Notes under the pieces: model-generated | The model's input: the letters and a program-made list of their open reading frames with translations, nothing else | What the model was told of the DNA's origin: nothing | Database searches by the model: none | Position numbers and translations under genes: made by a program | Source: Synechococcus sp. A10-1-5-1 | GTDB taxonomy: Bacteria > Cyanobacteriota > Cyanobacteriia > PCC-6307 > Cyanobiaceae | NCBI RefSeq assembly: GCF_023115425.1 | Contig: NZ_CP096032.1 | Location: 868,001 to 932,000 of the forward strand | Length of the DNA: 64,000 nucleotides | Direction: 5' to 3' | Shown here: positions 39,343 through 47,746 of the stretch, in pieces | Numbering within the stretch: the first letter of the stretch is position 1 | Layout of the letters: each line of letters begins with the position of its first letter

Positions 39343-40110
39343 TTAGAGGTTGTCGATCGAACGCCTGAGCTCTTCAAGCTCCGTATCAACCTCACTCACC
39401 TTGACCGGCTGAACCCCTTCAGTGCCGGCGGGCAAGGACGGGGCCGCGGAGGAACCCGAAAGCTTGCCTTTTAGGGCCTCAAGCTCGGAATCCACTTCGG
39501 GGGCTCCTTCCAGGGCAGCGAACTGACTTTCAAGATCCGCTCCGGCCAGTTCAGCGGCTGCCTGACTACGGGCCTCCAGGGCTTGCACCTTCTCCTCCAT
39601 TTGCTCAAAGGCCGCCATGGCGGAATTGGTGCCGAGATTGCCGACGGCGCTCTGCAGTTGTTCCTGGGCTTGGGCCGCTTGGGCCCGTGCCTTGAGCATG
39701 TCTTTCTTGGTCTTGGCTTCGGCGATCTTGCTCTCGAGCTGCACCAGGCTCTTCTTGAGCTGATCCACCTGGCCGCATTGGCTCTGCAACTGCCCTTGCA
39801 GGGCCGTGGCGGTGTCCTGGCAAGTCTTGCGTCGCCCTAAGGCTTCACGCGCGAGATCCTCTTCCCCCTTCTTCAGGGCCAACTCAGCACGCTCGTACCA
39901 GGTCTTGGCCTGGGCATCGGCCTGATCCGCCTGGTTTTGGATTCGCTTTTGACTGGCAATGGCCGTGGCGACGGCCTGGCGAAGTTTGACCAGATCGGCC
40001 TGCATATCCGCGACCGACTGTTCGAGGATTTTTGCGGGATCTTCAGCCGCACTCAGGGCTGCGTTGGCATTGGCACGAACCAGCCGGCCGAGGCGATCAA
40101 AAAAGCCCAT
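39343..40110 (-). CDS. vipp1: PspA/IM30 family protein (Vipp1-like)
   Basis: Membrane-remodelling ESCRT-III-like protein that protects and shapes thylakoid or plasma membranes. The N-terminal amphipathic helix MGFFDRLGRLVRANANAAL leads into AEDPAKILEQSVADMQADLVKLRQAVA and a long coiled coil to about residue 185. A linker and a C-terminal helix (VSEVDTELEELRRSIDNL) follow; this extra helix distinguishes Vipp1 from PspA. 255 residues. No psp regulator is adjacent. Confidence 0.9.
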   Translation of the reverse strand: MGFFDRLGRLVRANANAALSAAEDPAKILEQSVADMQADLVKLRQAVATAIASQKRIQNQADQADAQAKTWYERAELALKKGEEDLAREALGRRKTCQDTATALQGQLQSQCGQVDQLKKSLVQLESKIAEAKTKKDMLKARAQAAQAQEQLQSAVGNLGTNSAMAAFEQMEEKVQALEARSQAAAELAGADLESQFAALEGAPEVDSELEALKGKLSGSSAAPSLPAGTEGVQPVKVSEVDTELEELRRSIDNL

Positions 40111-40186
40111 GAAGCAAGCAGAGCTGAGGCCGAGACTAACCAGTGTGAGCCGCCCTGCACAGCGCCAATTCCACTAGGTTCGATCC

Positions 40187-40756
40187 ATGGGCATCGCCCC
40201 CCGCAACCAGACGCGCCGCCAGGGGGATGTGAACCTCTTGGTGCCGCCGCCGAGGCCACCGATTCAAGGCCTGGGGGAATCCCTCAGCAGCCTGCAGCGG
40301 GAGTGGAAAGACGAGGGGAGCCTGGCGGGCCTCTGGCAGGCCTGGCCGCGAATCGCCGGCCCCCAACTCGCTCCCCACTGCCGGCCACTGCGGTTGCACG
40401 GCGGACGGCTCGTGGTGGGAGCCAATCACCCCCAATGGCTCCAGGCCCTGCGGTTTAACAAGCACCAGCTACTCGGCGCCCTGCGCGGAGCAGGCTTTGC
40501 TGTGAAAGATCTGCAGTTTCAGCAGCACCAAAGCACCCCCTTGCCCCCAGCCGGCAGCGGTCTGGAAGAGGAGGTCTGGGCTGAGCATCCCAGCCGAGTC
40601 GATGTCTTTGGCATGGGCTCCTGTCCCAAGTGCAACCGGCCCTCACCCTGCGGGGAGCTGCAGCGTTGGGGACACTGCAGCTTCTGCCAACGGGACACCA
40701 TGGATAACGGTGTCGCCATGGGGACTTCGAGCCAGGAGACAGAGGCTGATCAGTAG
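40187..40756 (+). CDS. DUF721 (DciA-like) protein with C-terminal zinc ribbon
   Basis: The DUF721 domain (about residues 25-110) has LAGLWQAWPRIAGPQLAPHCRPLRLHGGRLVVGANHPQWLQALRF. Families with this domain include DciA, the ancestral loader of the replicative helicase DnaB. The C-terminal part contains CPKC and CSFC, spaced like a four-Cys zinc ribbon, which E. coli-type DciA lacks. 189 residues. Overlaps the convergent glycosyltransferase by seven bases. The helicase-loading role is inferred only from the family. Confidence 0.8.
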   Translation: MGIAPRNQTRRQGDVNLLVPPPRPPIQGLGESLSSLQREWKDEGSLAGLWQAWPRIAGPQLAPHCRPLRLHGGRLVVGANHPQWLQALRFNKHQLLGALRGAGFAVKDLQFQQHQSTPLPPAGSGLEEEVWAEHPSRVDVFGMGSCPKCNRPSPCGELQRWGHCSFCQRDTMDNGVAMGTSSQETEADQ

Positions 40757-42561
40757 CGCTCAGGGCGCGGATCCTGCCAATCCGTAGCAAGGCCAGCCTG
40801 TGCCCCCAGATCTTGGGACCACTGGGCCAGGGCTAAGCGGGGAACCCGCCAAAGCTGATAGAGACCGATCGCTCCGAGACGCTGGTGCTGAACCCCGCGC
40901 CAGTGGGGCAGCGTTGCGGTCTGGCCATCGATCACCACCAGAACGCTGGATCCAGGGGACGCCGGCGTCGGTCGTTGACCGCGCCGCTCCTCACGGGCCA
41001 AGCGGTCGTTCAGGTTCAGCGGACCATTGGGCTGAATCCCCTCGTACACCACGACTTGCTGGGTGTAGTAGTGCAGGGAGGGCTTCAGGATGCCCACCAT
41101 CGCCAGGGGTTCCTGCGGCCGCTGCTGCTCGAGCACAAGGGCCGCCATCCGGCGCACGGGGAGCTGACGCAGGCGATCTCCCAACTCGACCATGGGCACC
41201 AGGGCCGTCAAGACAAATGCCCCCATCCCCAGCTGCTGAACCAACAGCCAGCCCCTGCGGGAACTGGAGGGCCCCCACCAGAGCAGCAGTGCCGCCACCC
41301 CGCCCAGTCCGAAGCAGAGCGCAGCCCGCTGAATGGCACCACTCGCCAAGAGCGCCGAGGACAAGGTCGGCATCTCCGGTTCATTGATCAGGGGAACCCA
41401 GAGGTTCCCGGCGGCCAAACCGACCGTCAGCAGACCCACCAGGGCCAGGGTGGCAGCCCTCAGAGCAGCGGAGCGCCATCCCGCCCGCAGGTTTTGCGCC
41501 GCCAAGGCGATCAAGAGGCCAGCGGCCGGCGTCGCGGGGATCCAGTAGCTGGGGAGCTTTGTGGCCGCTGCGGTGAAAAAGACAAAGACAGCCAGCAGCC
41601 AGCAGGCTGCAAAGCGTTGGAGTGACTGTTCGGGAGCAACGGGCCTGGGACGCAGGGCTCCGGCTAAGCCTGCCAACAGCAACGGGGTGAAGGGCAGCGA
41701 GGCCACCACCAACACCGGAAAGAAAAACCACCAGGGCTGCAGGTGGTTGTTGACCACGCCGGTGAAGCGCTGAAGGTTGTGGTAGCCAAAAAAGCTGTCC
41801 CAGTAGGGCTGCCCTTCCACCAAGAGCTCCAGGGCGTACCAAGGCAAGGCCACTGCCCCGGTCAGGGCCAATCCACGCCAGGGTCTCCAGAGGACCCAAA
41901 GGCCGGGTAGATCCCGCTGCAGCAGGGCAAAGAGGAGCGCCGTCAGGCCGGCCAGGACCACCGCCACGGGACCCTTGGCAAGCATGGCCAGACCCAGCAC
42001 CAGCCATGGGAGCCACCAACGGCAAAGCCCGGCATAGCGCCACCAGAACAGCAGCAACGCCGCCGACAACAAGCCACTGAAGAGGGCATCACTCACGGAG
42101 ATGCGGCTCCAGAGCAGCACCAGCGGCGAAAGTCCAAACGCCAAGGCCGCCGCCATCGCGGTGATGGCCTGTTGCTGGGCATCAGGCCAGTGGCCCTGCG
42201 GGGAGGGCTGGGGGCGGCGCAGCAGGGTCAGCGCCAGCAGCAGCATCAGACCGATGGAGCTGAGGGCCGACGGCAGGCGGGACGCCCAGGTCCCCAGCGG
42301 ATTCCACAGTTCCTGACCCGGCAGGGCGTAACCCAACCCCATCAGCCAATAGACCAAGGGCGGCTTGTCGTAGCGGGGTAAACCATTCACCCGTGGGGTC
42401 AGCCAATCCCCTGTCTCCGCCATGGCCTTAGCGGAAGCGGCAAACAGTGGCGGCGTCTCATCCACCAAACCGGTCGTGCCGAGCCGCCAGACGAACAGCA
42501 ACAGGCCGAAGACCGCAACCAGCAAGAGCACCAACCAGGGCTTGCCGTTCCGAGGCACCAC
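40750..42561 (-). CDS. ArnT-like glycosyltransferase (GT39/PMT family)
   Basis: Polytopic membrane glycosyltransferase (about 603 residues, roughly 12 hydrophobic segments). The first extracytoplasmic loop has LVDETPPLFAASAKAMAETGDWLTPRVNGLPRYDKPPLVYWLMG, the Asp-Glu catalytic region and polyprenyl-sugar binding pattern of ArnT/PMT enzymes. Acceptor could be lipid A or protein; unknown. I chose GTG 42561 because the open frame to 42681 overlaps the neighbouring gene and lacks homologous sequence. Adjacent GT4 gene suggests a surface glycan role. Confidence 0.85.
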   Translation of the reverse strand: MVPRNGKPWLVLLLVAVFGLLLFVWRLGTTGLVDETPPLFAASAKAMAETGDWLTPRVNGLPRYDKPPLVYWLMGLGYALPGQELWNPLGTWASRLPSALSSIGLMLLLALTLLRRPQPSPQGHWPDAQQQAITAMAAALAFGLSPLVLLWSRISVSDALFSGLLSAALLLFWWRYAGLCRWWLPWLVLGLAMLAKGPVAVVLAGLTALLFALLQRDLPGLWVLWRPWRGLALTGAVALPWYALELLVEGQPYWDSFFGYHNLQRFTGVVNNHLQPWWFFFPVLVVASLPFTPLLLAGLAGALRPRPVAPEQSLQRFAACWLLAVFVFFTAAATKLPSYWIPATPAAGLLIALAAQNLRAGWRSAALRAATLALVGLLTVGLAAGNLWVPLINEPEMPTLSSALLASGAIQRAALCFGLGGVAALLLWWGPSSSRRGWLLVQQLGMGAFVLTALVPMVELGDRLRQLPVRRMAALVLEQQRPQEPLAMVGILKPSLHYYTQQVVVYEGIQPNGPLNLNDRLAREERRGQRPTPASPGSSVLVVIDGQTATLPHWRGVQHQRLGAIGLYQLWRVPRLALAQWSQDLGAQAGLATDWQDPRPERY

Positions 42562-42584
42562 AGCGGATCGCGACAGGCCTGACC

Positions 42585-43673
42585 CTATCGCCCTTTCTTG
42601 ATCAAGCCGTCTACGAGCCACTGCTCGAGCCGTTCCGCCAGAACAGCCTTGGAGGCCTGCCGCTCCACCCATTGCCGGCACTGACGGCGATCAATCTGAT
42701 CGACCTGCTCCAGCGCTTCGGCCAAGGCGGACGGCTGGTCGGGCTCCACCAACCAGCCGTTCACTCCGGGCTGAACCAACTCCCCTGGACCGCCCCGGCG
42801 GTAGGCCACAACGGGTACACCACAGGCCATGGCCTCGACGACGACGTTGCCGTAGGCCTCATTCCACTTCGGGGTGTTGAGCAGAGCGCGGCAGCGGCCT
42901 AGCTGCGCCTGGAGGGAAGCGGTGGGCAAAAAGCCACGCCAATCCAAGGTTCCGGGCGGAACGGAGGCCTGGACCCGCTCGGCATAACCGGGATCCTCCA
43001 CCAGGCCCCAAACCGCCAGGCGTTGGCCCACTTCAGCCGCCGCCGCGGCCGCGTCCTCCAACCCCTTTTCAGGGGCCACCCGGCCCACCCAACCCAGGAG
43101 GGGCTCGGGCTCCAGGCAAAGGGTGTAGTCCGCGAGATCAAAACCATTGCCCACCACCACTGGGGGCTGCGGCAGGTCGAAATCGGCCGCCTGGGTGGCG
43201 GTGTGGAAGGCCAGCCGCCGTTGATCCCATCGGGCCAGCTCGGCAATGGCCCCATCCATGACCTGGTTCACCGAGCCCATGCTGACCAGGTGAAAAATCG
43301 GCACCTCAACCAGAGGAGTCAGCCAAAACGGCAGCCAGTCGTAGCCGAGGTTCAGCACCACATCGATGGGCTCCTGCAGCGCCCTCTGCCAGAGCCGTGG
43401 CAGGAGTCCCTGGGCTGGGATCCACATATCAGAAGCGCGTGGAGCGTGCTGGCAGCTCTCTTGGGGCGCACCGCTTTCAGCCAACAGAGCGGCTCCCGCG
43501 CAACTGGAGGGCAGGCGAGAGCCCGCGGCCGCGGCCACCGTCAGGCGATGGCCGCGATCGAGCAGCCCACTCACCAGGCTCACCAGGGTGAGCTCCACAC
43601 CCCCAGACTTCCCGCTCCCCAGGGGACCCAGCGCAGGAGCGACCACCAGGATCGAAAGCGACCGCGTGCTCAT
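42585..43673 (-). CDS. Glycosyltransferase family 4
   Basis: GT-B retaining transferase (362 residues). N-terminal APALGPLGSGKSGGVELTLVSLVSGLLDRGH, then LGWVGRVAPEKGLEDAAAAA, KWNEAYGNVVVEAMACGVPVVAYRRGGPGELVQPGVNGWLVEP, the EX7E nucleotide-sugar motif of GT4. Uses a nucleotide sugar to build a cell-surface or storage glycan; acceptor unknown. Overlaps the upstream EamA gene by four bases. Confidence 0.88.
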   Translation of the reverse strand: MSTRSLSILVVAPALGPLGSGKSGGVELTLVSLVSGLLDRGHRLTVAAAAGSRLPSSCAGAALLAESGAPQESCQHAPRASDMWIPAQGLLPRLWQRALQEPIDVVLNLGYDWLPFWLTPLVEVPIFHLVSMGSVNQVMDGAIAELARWDQRRLAFHTATQAADFDLPQPPVVVGNGFDLADYTLCLEPEPLLGWVGRVAPEKGLEDAAAAAAEVGQRLAVWGLVEDPGYAERVQASVPPGTLDWRGFLPTASLQAQLGRCRALLNTPKWNEAYGNVVVEAMACGVPVVAYRRGGPGELVQPGVNGWLVEPDQPSALAEALEQVDQIDRRQCRQWVERQASKAVLAERLEQWLVDGLIKKGR

Positions 43674-44635
43674 GGAATGAGTTCCTGCTCGATTGGATCG
43701 GGCTGCCAGAGCTGGGTGCGTCGATTAATCAGAACCACACTCAACAACGCCAGGGCCGCGCCGAGCCACTGCAGGGGGCTCAGTTGCTCCTGGAGCAGGG
43801 CCACTCCACAGAGAAGCGCGAAGACGGGGGTCAAAAACGTGAGGGCCGTGAAGCTGGTCAGCTCTTCATGGTTCGCAAACCAGAAGAACAGTCCGTAGGC
43901 CAGGGCGCTGCCAAACAGGGCCGCATAGGCCATCAGCAGCCAGCCCATCGCTGACCACTGCGGCCACGGGCCCAGGGCCACGGGATTCCAGAGCGGCTCA
44001 AGGGCCGCGCCCGCCAGCAGTGGCAAAGCCCCTAGCGCCAGATGCCAGCCGGTCACTGCCACCGGATCACTGTGGCGGCAGGCATAGCGGCTCAAGACCG
44101 TCCCTAAGGCCATGGCCAACGCCGCGGCCAACATCCAGAGCTCACCGTGGCTCCATGCTTTCTCGCCAAACACCTCCGGTCCCATCAACCACCACTGCCG
44201 AAGCAAGGACTCCGGCAGTCCCAGACAAAGGATGCCGAGCAAGCCCACGAGCAGGCCCACCCAACCCACAGGGTTGATCGCCTCACCAAACAGGCTCCGG
44301 GCCAACAGGGCCACCAGCAGCGGCTGGGAGTCAATCAACACCGAACCCAGGCCAGCACCGGTTCCGCCAAGGCCCCGGGCGAGCAAGCCCTGAAAGGCCG
44401 TGGCATCCACCACCACGAACAGCGCAAACCAAAGCCAATCGCGGCGATCAACCGTCAGGGATCGCCCCAAGACTTGGGCTGCCACCAAGACCACCAGACC
44501 TGCAGGAAGAAGCCGCATCCAGGCCAAGGTCAGGGGACTAGCCCCATCCAGCAGGGGCCGCATCGCCGCCATCGCGGTCCCCCAGAGCGCAAAGGGGAGC
44601 ACCATTGCCAGCCAGCGCAGGTTCACCGGCTCCAA
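43670..44635 (-). CDS. EamA family (DMT) transporter
   Basis: Ten hydrophobic segments arranged as two EamA repeats over 321 residues. The first repeat has LPFALWGTAMAAMRPLLDGASPLTLAWMRLLPAG and the second EKAWSHGELWMLAAALAMALGTVLSRYA, with closing LTPVFALLCGVALLQEQLSPLQWLGAALALLSVVLIN. Such proteins export metabolites or move drugs; substrate unknown. Divergent from sppA across 47 bases and in a chain with the GT4 gene. Confidence 0.88.
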   Translation of the reverse strand: MEPVNLRWLAMVLPFALWGTAMAAMRPLLDGASPLTLAWMRLLPAGLVVLVAAQVLGRSLTVDRRDWLWFALFVVVDATAFQGLLARGLGGTGAGLGSVLIDSQPLLVALLARSLFGEAINPVGWVGLLVGLLGILCLGLPESLLRQWWLMGPEVFGEKAWSHGELWMLAAALAMALGTVLSRYACRHSDPVAVTGWHLALGALPLLAGAALEPLWNPVALGPWPQWSAMGWLLMAYAALFGSALAYGLFFWFANHEELTSFTALTFLTPVFALLCGVALLQEQLSPLQWLGAALALLSVVLINRRTQLWQPDPIEQELIP

Positions 44636-44682
44636 CCGCCCACAGGCTCCTTTTTAAGATCCAGCGATTGCAGATCGACTCG

Positions 44683-45495
44683 ATGCCCTGGCCCTGGCGA
44701 CGCAAGTCACGCCGCAAACTCGCGCGCATTGCCATTGAAGGGCCCATCGCCTCCGGCACCCGCAAGCGCGTCCTCAAGGCCCTAAGGGAAGTCGAGAAAC
44801 GGGAATTCCCCGCCCTGCTGCTGCGCATCGACAGCCCCGGCGGGACCGTTGGGGACAGCCAAGAAATCCATGCCGCCCTGCTGCGCCTGCGTGAGAAGCA
44901 CTGCAAGGTGATCGCCAGCTTTGGCAACATCTCTGCCTCCGGCGGCGTCTACATCGGTGTTGCAGCCGACAAGATCGTGGCCAACCCTGGCTCCATCACC
45001 GGTTCCATCGGCGTGATCCTGCGGGGCAACAACCTCTCGCGCCTGCTGGAGCGGATCGGCATCCAGTTCGAGACCGTCAAAAGCGGTCTGTACAAGGACA
45101 TCCTTTCCCCTGACCGCGCCTTGAGTGCTGGCGAGCGGCAGCTCCTTCAGGAGTTAATCGACTCCAGTTACGGTCAGTTCGTCAGCGCCGTTGCTGAAGG
45201 GCGCGGTCTGAGTGAAGAAGAGGTTCGTCGCTTTGCCGATGGACGCGTCTTTAGCGGTGCCCAGGCCAAAGATCTGGGCCTCGTGGATGCTTTGGGCGAT
45301 GAGGAGCAGGCCCGGCGCCTGGCCTGTGAACTGGCCGAGCTGGATCTTGAAAAGACCAAGCCCATCACCTTTGGACAAGAGAAAAACCGGTTCGCAGGGG
45401 TCATCCCTGGCCGCTCTCTCTTCTCCCTGGCCCTGCAGTGGCTCAAGCTGGAACTGAGCAGCAGTGGCCAACCCCTTTGGTTGCATCGTCCATGA
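44683..45495 (+). CDS. sppA: Signal peptide peptidase SppA
   Basis: S49 membrane-associated serine protease that degrades cleaved signal peptides, in cyanobacteria also implicated in light acclimation. The nucleophile Ser86 is in NISASGGVYIG, and the general-base Lys lies in the VKSGLYKDILSP segment (about residues 132-143). The Asp/Ser region LLLRIDSPGGTVGDSQEI is typical. At 270 residues it is the short single-domain form and shows no clear N-terminal membrane anchor. ATG 44683 was preferred over the open frame to 44605. Confidence 0.9.
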   Translation: MPWPWRRKSRRKLARIAIEGPIASGTRKRVLKALREVEKREFPALLLRIDSPGGTVGDSQEIHAALLRLREKHCKVIASFGNISASGGVYIGVAADKIVANPGSITGSIGVILRGNNLSRLLERIGIQFETVKSGLYKDILSPDRALSAGERQLLQELIDSSYGQFVSAVAEGRGLSEEEVRRFADGRVFSGAQAKDLGLVDALGDEEQARRLACELAELDLEKTKPITFGQEKNRFAGVIPGRSLFSLALQWLKLELSSSGQPLWLHRP

Positions 45496-45863
45496 GCCCT
45501 GAGCAATCGCTCCGTGCCCTCAGGGGTGCCACCACAGTGACGAGCAACAGCCGTGAGGCCATCCAAGAGGCGGTGGAAGAGCTGCTCGATGCTTTGGCAG
45601 AGCGGAACAACTTGAAAGGCGAACAAATCCTGTCGCTCACCTTTTCGGTTACCGCCGATCTCGACGCCTGCTTCCCCGCTGCCATCGCCCGGCAGCGGCC
45701 CGGCTGGGACGGTGTGGCCCTGCTGGATTGCCAGCAAATGGCTGTAGCTGGCGACCTGGAGCGCTGCATTCGTCTGTTAGCCCATGTCTGGCTGACGCAA
45801 CCCGCCCGCCACGCTTACCTGCGGGAAGCGGCACGGCTCAGACCAGACCTCGCCAATTCCTGA
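45492..45863 (+). CDS. aroH: Chorismate mutase, AroH type
   Basis: Trimeric alpha/beta-barrel mutase that turns chorismate into prephenate for Phe and Tyr. Matches the AroH fold: LRALRGATTVTSNSREAIQEAVEELLDAL, then ILSLTFSVTADLDACFPAAIARQ and GVALLDCQQMAVAGDLERCIRLLAHVW, with the active-site Arg/Glu positions in these blocks. 123 residues. ATGA overlap with sppA gives coupled translation. Confidence 0.92.
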   Translation: MSPEQSLRALRGATTVTSNSREAIQEAVEELLDALAERNNLKGEQILSLTFSVTADLDACFPAAIARQRPGWDGVALLDCQQMAVAGDLERCIRLLAHVWLTQPARHAYLREAARLRPDLANS

Positions 45864-45984
45864 CCTCGCCGATACCTAGGCAGTCGCATCTGGTCACAAC
45901 TGCCAGCTGCTTGGCCGCCCACCGGCCCCGGTCTGAACCCCTTACCCCCTGAGAATGGCCCTAACGGGCAATGTTTGAGGAACC

Positions 45985-46590
45985 ATGATCAATCGCAACC
46001 GGGTGTCCTTCAAACGGACTGCTTTCAAACTTGCGGCCCTGGCTGGCTGTGGTGCAGCCCTGACTGGAGCCCAGCTGGGTCTCGCTCCTCAAAAGGCGCT
46101 GGCGCAAGGGACCCCGAGCATCATGGAGTTCCGCTGGGATAACACCAAGGACTACCGAAAGCTCTACTACTTCACGACGAATACCGTTCGTCAACAACGC
46201 GCTGAATACTATTTTTTGCTGAAGCCGAAGGATCGCAAAACAGCGATCTTGAAGCTGGCGATTTCGGTACCGCAGACCTTCGATACAACGCTTGATCCCC
46301 AAAAAATCAAGCTCTGCTACATGAAATCGGGCAGCATGACCAAACGCACGCGGTGCGAAGAGACCATTCCCGCGACGGTTGAAGTCACCGCCGATGGACG
46401 CTCGATCGAAATCTTCCCGGACACCCCTGTTCCGGTTGGCAAGACGATCGGGGTCTACATGCAGGTGATCAATCCACGCAGCGCGGGAATGTTCCAGTTC
46501 AACGCCTTGGCTCAAGCTCCCGGTGCCGTCCCAATCTCTGGCTACCTAGGCAGCTGGCTGATCCAGGTGGACGCCACCTCGGATTTCTGA
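45985..46590 (+). CDS. DUF2808 family secreted protein
   Basis: 201 residues. A signal-like N terminus with two basic patches (RNRVSFKRTAFK) precedes a hydrophobic stretch ending near ALAQG (about residue 41). The mature domain has IMEFRWDNTKDYRKLYYFTTNTVRQQRAEYYFLLKP and FPDTPVPVGKTIGVYMQVINPRSAGMFQF, matching cyanobacterial DUF2808. Function unknown; likely periplasmic. Codon use and composition do not differ obviously from neighbours. Confidence 0.82.
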   Translation: MINRNRVSFKRTAFKLAALAGCGAALTGAQLGLAPQKALAQGTPSIMEFRWDNTKDYRKLYYFTTNTVRQQRAEYYFLLKPKDRKTAILKLAISVPQTFDTTLDPQKIKLCYMKSGSMTKRTRCEETIPATVEVTADGRSIEIFPDTPVPVGKTIGVYMQVINPRSAGMFQFNALAQAPGAVPISGYLGSWLIQVDATSDF

Positions 46591-46647
46591 GTCACTCCAA
46601 CTGATAAGTTGACGGATCGACGTTGAAGGCGCAGCCGAGCCGGAGCC

Positions 46648-46785
46648 ATGACCAAGCGCACCCTTGAAGGAACCAGCCGTAAGCGCAAACGGGTGTCCGG
46701 TTTCCGTGTTCGTATGCGGAGCCATACCGGCCGTCGCGTGATCCGCTCCCGCCGCAAGCGCGGTCGGGCCCGTCTGTCGGTCTGA
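46648..46785 (+). CDS. rpmH: 50S ribosomal protein L34
   Basis: A 45-residue, very basic protein [19 protein letters not shown]... continuing with [19 protein letters not shown], the L34 signature. Starts at ATG 46648 and ends at TGA 46783-46785. Immediately upstream of rnpA, as in nearly all bacteria. Confidence 0.97.
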   Translation: MTKRTLEGTSRKRKRVSGFRVRMRSHTGRRVIRSRRKRGRARLSV

Positions 46786-46832
46786 TCCCGTCCATTTCCA
46801 AAGACGCTTCGGCCCTAGCACCGAAGTCCCAC

Positions 46833-46901
46833 CGCCCCCTCAGCCAACCCCGCGTAGCCCCAAGCCATGGCGCTTTCTCGGGAACACAGGCTGAGGGGGC
46901 G
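46833..46901 (+). promoter_or_regulatory. 13-base inverted repeat spanning the rnpA start
   Basis: CGCCCCCTCAGCC (46833-46845) is the exact reverse complement of GGCTGAGGGGGCG (46889-46901). The 43-base loop contains the rnpA start region (ATG 46867) and the 3' arm is followed by TTTTGT. In RNA this could sequester rnpA initiation or act as a weak attenuator after rpmH. Confidence 0.55.
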
Positions 46902-47256
46902 TTTTGTCTTTGATCGGATCTACCAAAAGGGGCGGCGAATCCATGGGCAATGGATGGTCCTGCGGACGATGAGGGCCGAACCCCAGCTCCTGAAAGCCGA
47001 TCCAAGGGACCAAAGCCCCCTGAGCTGCCGCCTGGGTGTTGTCGTCAGTAGCAAGGTCAGCAAGCGCTCCGTTCAACGCAACCGCCTGCGCCGGCTCCTG
47101 CACGGCCATCTCAGCCGGCAACTTCCTGAAATCCCCACTCAGGGAGAGGGACTTTGGCTGCTGATCTCCCTGAAACCCGGAAGCGCGGACGCGGAAGAGC
47201 GACTCCTCCTGGGAGAATGTTGTGAACTCATTGCCAAGGCAGGACTGAGACCATGA
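46867..47256 (+). CDS. rnpA: Ribonuclease P protein component
   Basis: Basic protein subunit (129 residues) of RNase P, which matures tRNA 5' ends. The N terminus HRLRGRFVFDRIYQKGRRIHG and the RNR box KRSVQRNRLRRLLHGHL are diagnostic. A family-typical glycine-rich ending follows. Overlaps the next gene by four bases. Neighbour order rpmH-rnpA-(PH)-yidC is conserved. Confidence 0.96.
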   Translation: MALSREHRLRGRFVFDRIYQKGRRIHGQWMVLRTMRAEPQLLKADPRDQSPLSCRLGVVVSSKVSKRSVQRNRLRRLLHGHLSRQLPEIPTQGEGLWLLISLKPGSADAEERLLLGECCELIAKAGLRP

Positions 47257-47705
47257 GCGCTGCCTCCCAACCCGCTCCCGTGGCCCCGGGGGCCAGCATC
47301 AACGAAGAGGTCTTCTATGAGGGCGGGCCTGCCAAAGGAGATCTGATCAGCAACATGCTCTTCGGACTCACCCTGATCGGCCTGCCCTTTGCCGTGGGTG
47401 CTGTGGTCCGGGCCCTCTGGCTGCGCTTCCGCATCACGAGCCGACGGGTTGAGGTCACCGGCGGCTGGCTCGGCCGCGACCGCACCCAGGTGGTCTACAG
47501 CCAAATTCGTGAGGTCCGCTCGGTCTCCCGGGGCTTCGGCTTCTGGGGTGACATGGTCCTGGTGCTCAGCGATGGGATGAAGCTCGAGATGCGCGCTGTG
47601 CCCCGCTACCGCGATGCCCAAGCGTTCATCGAGGCACGGCTGAAATCCGGTCCCGCCGCCAAGAGCGCTGGCACCGCCGGTTTCGGTAGCGACGCCGCTG
47701 CCTGA
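47253..47705 (+). CDS. PH domain-containing membrane protein
   Basis: Bacterial PH-like (bPH2, formerly DUF304) protein of 150 residues. Two close hydrophobic segments (about 33-55) anchor it, then the PH fold with LRFRITSRRVEVTGGWLGRDRTQVVYSQIREVRSVSRGFGFWGDMVLVLSDG. Bacterial PH proteins are poorly understood; being fixed between rnpA and yidC suggests a role in membrane biogenesis. ATGA overlap with rnpA. Confidence 0.82.
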   Translation: MSAASQPAPVAPGASINEEVFYEGGPAKGDLISNMLFGLTLIGLPFAVGAVVRALWLRFRITSRRVEVTGGWLGRDRTQVVYSQIREVRSVSRGFGFWGDMVLVLSDGMKLEMRAVPRYRDAQAFIEARLKSGPAAKSAGTAGFGSDAAA

Positions 47706-47746
47706 GACACTGAACCACTCCCCCAACCCCCTCCGTTAGCGACGCC

